A stretch of 41,675 nucleotides of DNA, taken from the NCBI GenBank assembly GCA_045601465.1, contig JAZRZU010000084.1:1-41675 (forward strand), given 5' to 3'. The first letter of the stretch is position 1. Every line of letters starts with the position of its first letter. This stretch comes from RGIG3009 sp045601465. Lineage in GTDB: Bacteria > Bacillota > Clostridia > Oscillospirales > Acutalibacteraceae. The notes beneath the pieces are model-generated. The model did not search any database. It saw only the letters and a list, made by a program, of their open reading frames with translations, and was not told where the DNA came from. Below are positions 40,005-41,675 of the stretch, in pieces. Position numbers and translations under genes: made by a program.

Positions 40005-40103
40005 GGCGACAAACACGGCAAACGCAAGTTGTTTTGTGTTCACGCCGAAAATAGATTGCCCTTTTTATTTAAAAACATACATCGATAATAAGAAAATTTG
40101 TGC

Positions 40104-40132
40104 TTGCGTTTTTGAGTAAGGTGTGGTATCAT
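40104..40132 (+). promoter_or_regulatory. Promoter of secG
   Basis: TTGCGT (40104-40109), 17 nt, TATCAT (40127-40132), preceded by TGTGG (extended -10). Confidence 0.7.
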
Positions 40133-40176
40133 ATTACTCGTATCTTAGTTTGTTAGTTGATTTAGGAGGCTCTCTT

Positions 40177-40428
40177 ATGACAGTTTGGGAATATATCATC
40201 GGCGCTGTTATCATTGTTTTTGCGCTGATTATCGTTGTGGTCGTTTTGCTGCAAGAAGGCCGTCAGTCGAATTTGGGTTCTATCTCGGGCGCTGCTGAAA
40301 ACTTTATGGATAAAGGCAGAGCCAGAACGCTGGATGGGTTCCTTGCAAAGTGGACCAAGGTTTTGGCGATCGTGTTCTTTGTGTTGGTGCTGATCGGTAT
40401 GTTAGTAACCAAATTTTTGGGCGCATAA
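40177..40428 (+). CDS. secG: Preprotein translocase subunit SecG
   Basis: SecG is a small helper subunit of the SecYE translocon. The start at 40177 follows TAGGAGG; a longer frame begins in the promoter. The 83-residue product has two membrane helices (about 7-25 and 59-80) and the conserved loop LLQEGRQSNLGSISGAAENFMDKGRARTLDGFLAKWTK. A terminator follows. Family and length agree well. Confidence 0.95.
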   Translation: MTVWEYIIGAVIIVFALIIVVVVLLQEGRQSNLGSISGAAENFMDKGRARTLDGFLAKWTKVLAIVFFVLVLIGMLVTKFLGA

Positions 40429-40446
40429 CACCATATGGTCGAATTT

Positions 40447-40476
40447 AACGGGCGTTGTCGTTGGACAACGCCCGTT
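40447..40476 (+). terminator. Terminator of secG
   Basis: A 13-bp stem AACGGGCGTTGTC (40447-40459) with its complement (40464-40476), loop GTTG, followed by TTGTTAT. Confidence 0.85.
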
Positions 40477-40526
40477 TTGTTATATTTGGGTGAACTTGTA
40501 CATATAGTGAAACGGGGGTGGACGAT

Positions 40527-40790
40527 ATGGGGGTTATGATTTTTTTGTGGTGTATTGTGGCCGCTTTTGGATTGGCGGTGTTGGCGGGAGCTATTTTAAC
40601 CAAAAAACCATTTCGTTCCTTGTTGAGCAGTGCGTTGCAAGGGGCATGTGCTTTGGCCGCCGTCAACGTGACCGGCGCCTTTACCGGTGTTTCTTTGGGA
40701 CTGAATATTTTGTCAGGGGTTACTTGTGTATTGGGTGGTGTGCCGGGTGTGATCACTCTCTTACTACTCAAATTGATTTTTGAAATTTAA
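40527..40790 (+). CDS. BofA-family membrane protein
   Basis: The 87-residue product has the pro-sigmaK processing inhibitor BofA domain (PF07441). Two or three helices include the conserved end AVNVTGAFTGVSLGLNILSGVTCVLGGVPGVITLLLLKLIF. The start at 40527 is set by GGGGGTG (40514-40520). In Bacillus BofA restrains SpoIVFB protease and hence sigma-K, so this suggests a spore-forming ancestry. No other sporulation gene is seen here, and the family also occurs in non-sporulating Clostridia. It sits between secG and pgeF, not beside recR as in Bacillus. Confidence 0.85.
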   Translation: MGVMIFLWCIVAAFGLAVLAGAILTKKPFRSLLSSALQGACALAAVNVTGAFTGVSLGLNILSGVTCVLGGVPGVITLLLLKLIFEI

Positions 40791-40820
40791 TTGCCAAAAG
40801 CCCTCCCAATGTGATACACT
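40791..40820 (+). promoter_or_regulatory. Promoter of pgeF
   Basis: TTGCCA (40791-40796), 18 nt, TACACT (40815-40820), preceded by TGTGA. The predicted start point is about 40827, only some 10 nt ahead of the chosen ATG. Confidence 0.6.
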
Positions 40821-40836
40821 ACTTATGGTGATAAAC

Positions 40837-41667
40837 ATGGTATTAAGAAGTAAGACGTTAACGGAACACGAGAAAAACGGCGTGGTGTATTATACCTTTC
40901 CGTCATTTGATGCCGTACCGTTTGTTCGGCATGGCTTTTCAACACGGCTCGGCGGTGTCAGCGTCGGTATTTACGAAAGTATGAATTTGAGCTATACACG
41001 GGGAGATGACCCGGTTGCTGTGCGGGAAAACTTCCGTCGGTTTTGTGATGCGGTAGGGGTGAACAGCAACGATGCGGTGGTATCGGCACAAGAGCATCAT
41101 ACCACCCTATATAATGCGACGGCAGCAGACCGTGGTCGGGGCGTGACACGAGAACGTGGGTATACCGACGTAGATGGATTGCTGACGGACGAGCCTAACG
41201 TTGTGCTGTTTACGCAGTATGCAGATTGTGTGCCTCTGTTTTTTGTTGATCCCATTAAACGAGTGGTGGCAACATCCCATGCGGGATGGCGGGGGACGGC
41301 GGCGCAAATCGGGGCGGTAACGGTGCAACGGATGGTGAGTGACTATGGGTGTCGTCCCGAAACGATTCTTGCTGCCATCGCCCCTTCTATTGGGCCGTGT
41401 TGCTTTGAGGTGGATGCGCCGGTTATTACGGCATTCGAGGCGCTTTCTTGTTATGATGACACCTGTTATACGGTGGTGTCACAGGACAAGGTGCGCATTG
41501 ATCTGTGGGAGGTAAATCGCCGTACACTCATACAGGCCGGTGTTAAGCCGGCGCATATTACGGTGACGGACTTGTGCACACGGTGTCATCCGGATGTGTT
41601 TTGGTCACATCGTGTGACAGGTGGTCAGCGAGGAAGTCTTGCGGGATGCATTTCCATACAAGAATAA
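40837..41667 (+). CDS. pgeF: Peptidoglycan editing factor PgeF (YfiH/YlmD, laccase domain)
   Basis: PgeF is a multicopper-polyphenol-oxidoreductase-fold (DUF152) protein that removes L-Ser-containing UDP-MurNAc errors and has purine nucleoside phosphorylase-like activity in relatives. The start at 40837 is chosen since an in-frame ATG at 40825 and a frame from 40780 precede or overlap the predicted transcription start; GGTGA at 40828-40832 is a weak SD. The 276-residue product has metal residues H87/H88 (SAQEHHTT), C131 (YADCVPLF) and H148 (SHAGWRG), plus IAPSIGPCCFEVD. The gene ends 8 nt from the window edge. Confidence 0.93.
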   Translation: MVLRSKTLTEHEKNGVVYYTFPSFDAVPFVRHGFSTRLGGVSVGIYESMNLSYTRGDDPVAVRENFRRFCDAVGVNSNDAVVSAQEHHTTLYNATAADRGRGVTRERGYTDVDGLLTDEPNVVLFTQYADCVPLFFVDPIKRVVATSHAGWRGTAAQIGAVTVQRMVSDYGCRPETILAAIAPSIGPCCFEVDAPVITAFEALSCYDDTCYTVVSQDKVRIDLWEVNRRTLIQAGVKPAHITVTDLCTRCHPDVFWSHRVTGGQRGSLAGCISIQE

Positions 41668-41675
41668 GAAAAAAC

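Overview
The window looks like a chromosomal segment of an anaerobic, Gram-positive member of the Clostridia (Bacillota), most likely Oscillospiraceae/Ruminococcaceae-like. The reasons are: a cohesin/dockerin pair with clostridial-type pre-dockerin sequence; a dgt-dnaG-rpoD block; a BofA-family gene; tRNAs with encoded CCA; strong AGGAGG-type ribosome binding sites; and an L10-type leader with an attenuator. The species cannot be named from sequence alone.

Layout. (1) 1-7650 is AT-rich accessory sequence. It holds a secreted dockerin protein built of GLUG/beta-helix modules, a membrane-anchored cohesin protein, a cluster of terminator hairpins, and a TetR regulator divergent from two small membrane proteins. 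(2) 7850-15240 carries a cyclase-family hydrolase, asnA, tRNA-Ser, rpmE, yigZ, dgt, dnaG, rpoD, a CAU tRNA (probably Ile2), tRNA-Trp and a degenerate tRNA-Trp fragment. (3) 15230-22510 carries a YjjG-like HAD phosphatase, cysK, a 0.3-kb inverted-repeat element, a cation/proton antiporter, and a reverse-strand operon of alpha/beta hydrolase, membrane-anchored MurF and Ddl. (4) 22610-26490 is the rpmG-secE-nusG-rplK-rplA-rplJ-rplL cluster with candidate L1 and L10 regulatory leaders; rpoB does not follow. (5) 26500-33300 carries a phosphohexomutase, prmA and rsmE, then a DUF1858 protein, trmK, a Nif3-like protein and rqcH. (6) 33300-35530 is a reverse-strand set of phosphodiester glycosidase, a small membrane protein and an aldo/keto reductase. 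(7) 35640-41667 carries a type IIA topoisomerase pair (parE/parC-like), secG, a BofA-family protein and pgeF.

Functional links. Several blocks serve translation and protein export: ribosomal proteins, NusG, PrmA, RsmE, TrmK, RqcH, SecE and SecG. DnaG, RpoD and the topoisomerase serve replication and transcription. MurF, Ddl, the hydrolase and PgeF concern the cell wall. The most unusual items are the dockerin/cohesin pair, the divergent TetR locus whose partner protein has 11-residue repeats, the terminal-inverted-repeat element at the cysK stop codon, the tRNA-Trp fragment, and a recurrent TRTGN extended -10 motif in promoters across the window. Most of the window is ordinary housekeeping sequence, and no phage, insertion sequence transposase, CRISPR array or defence cluster is visible.
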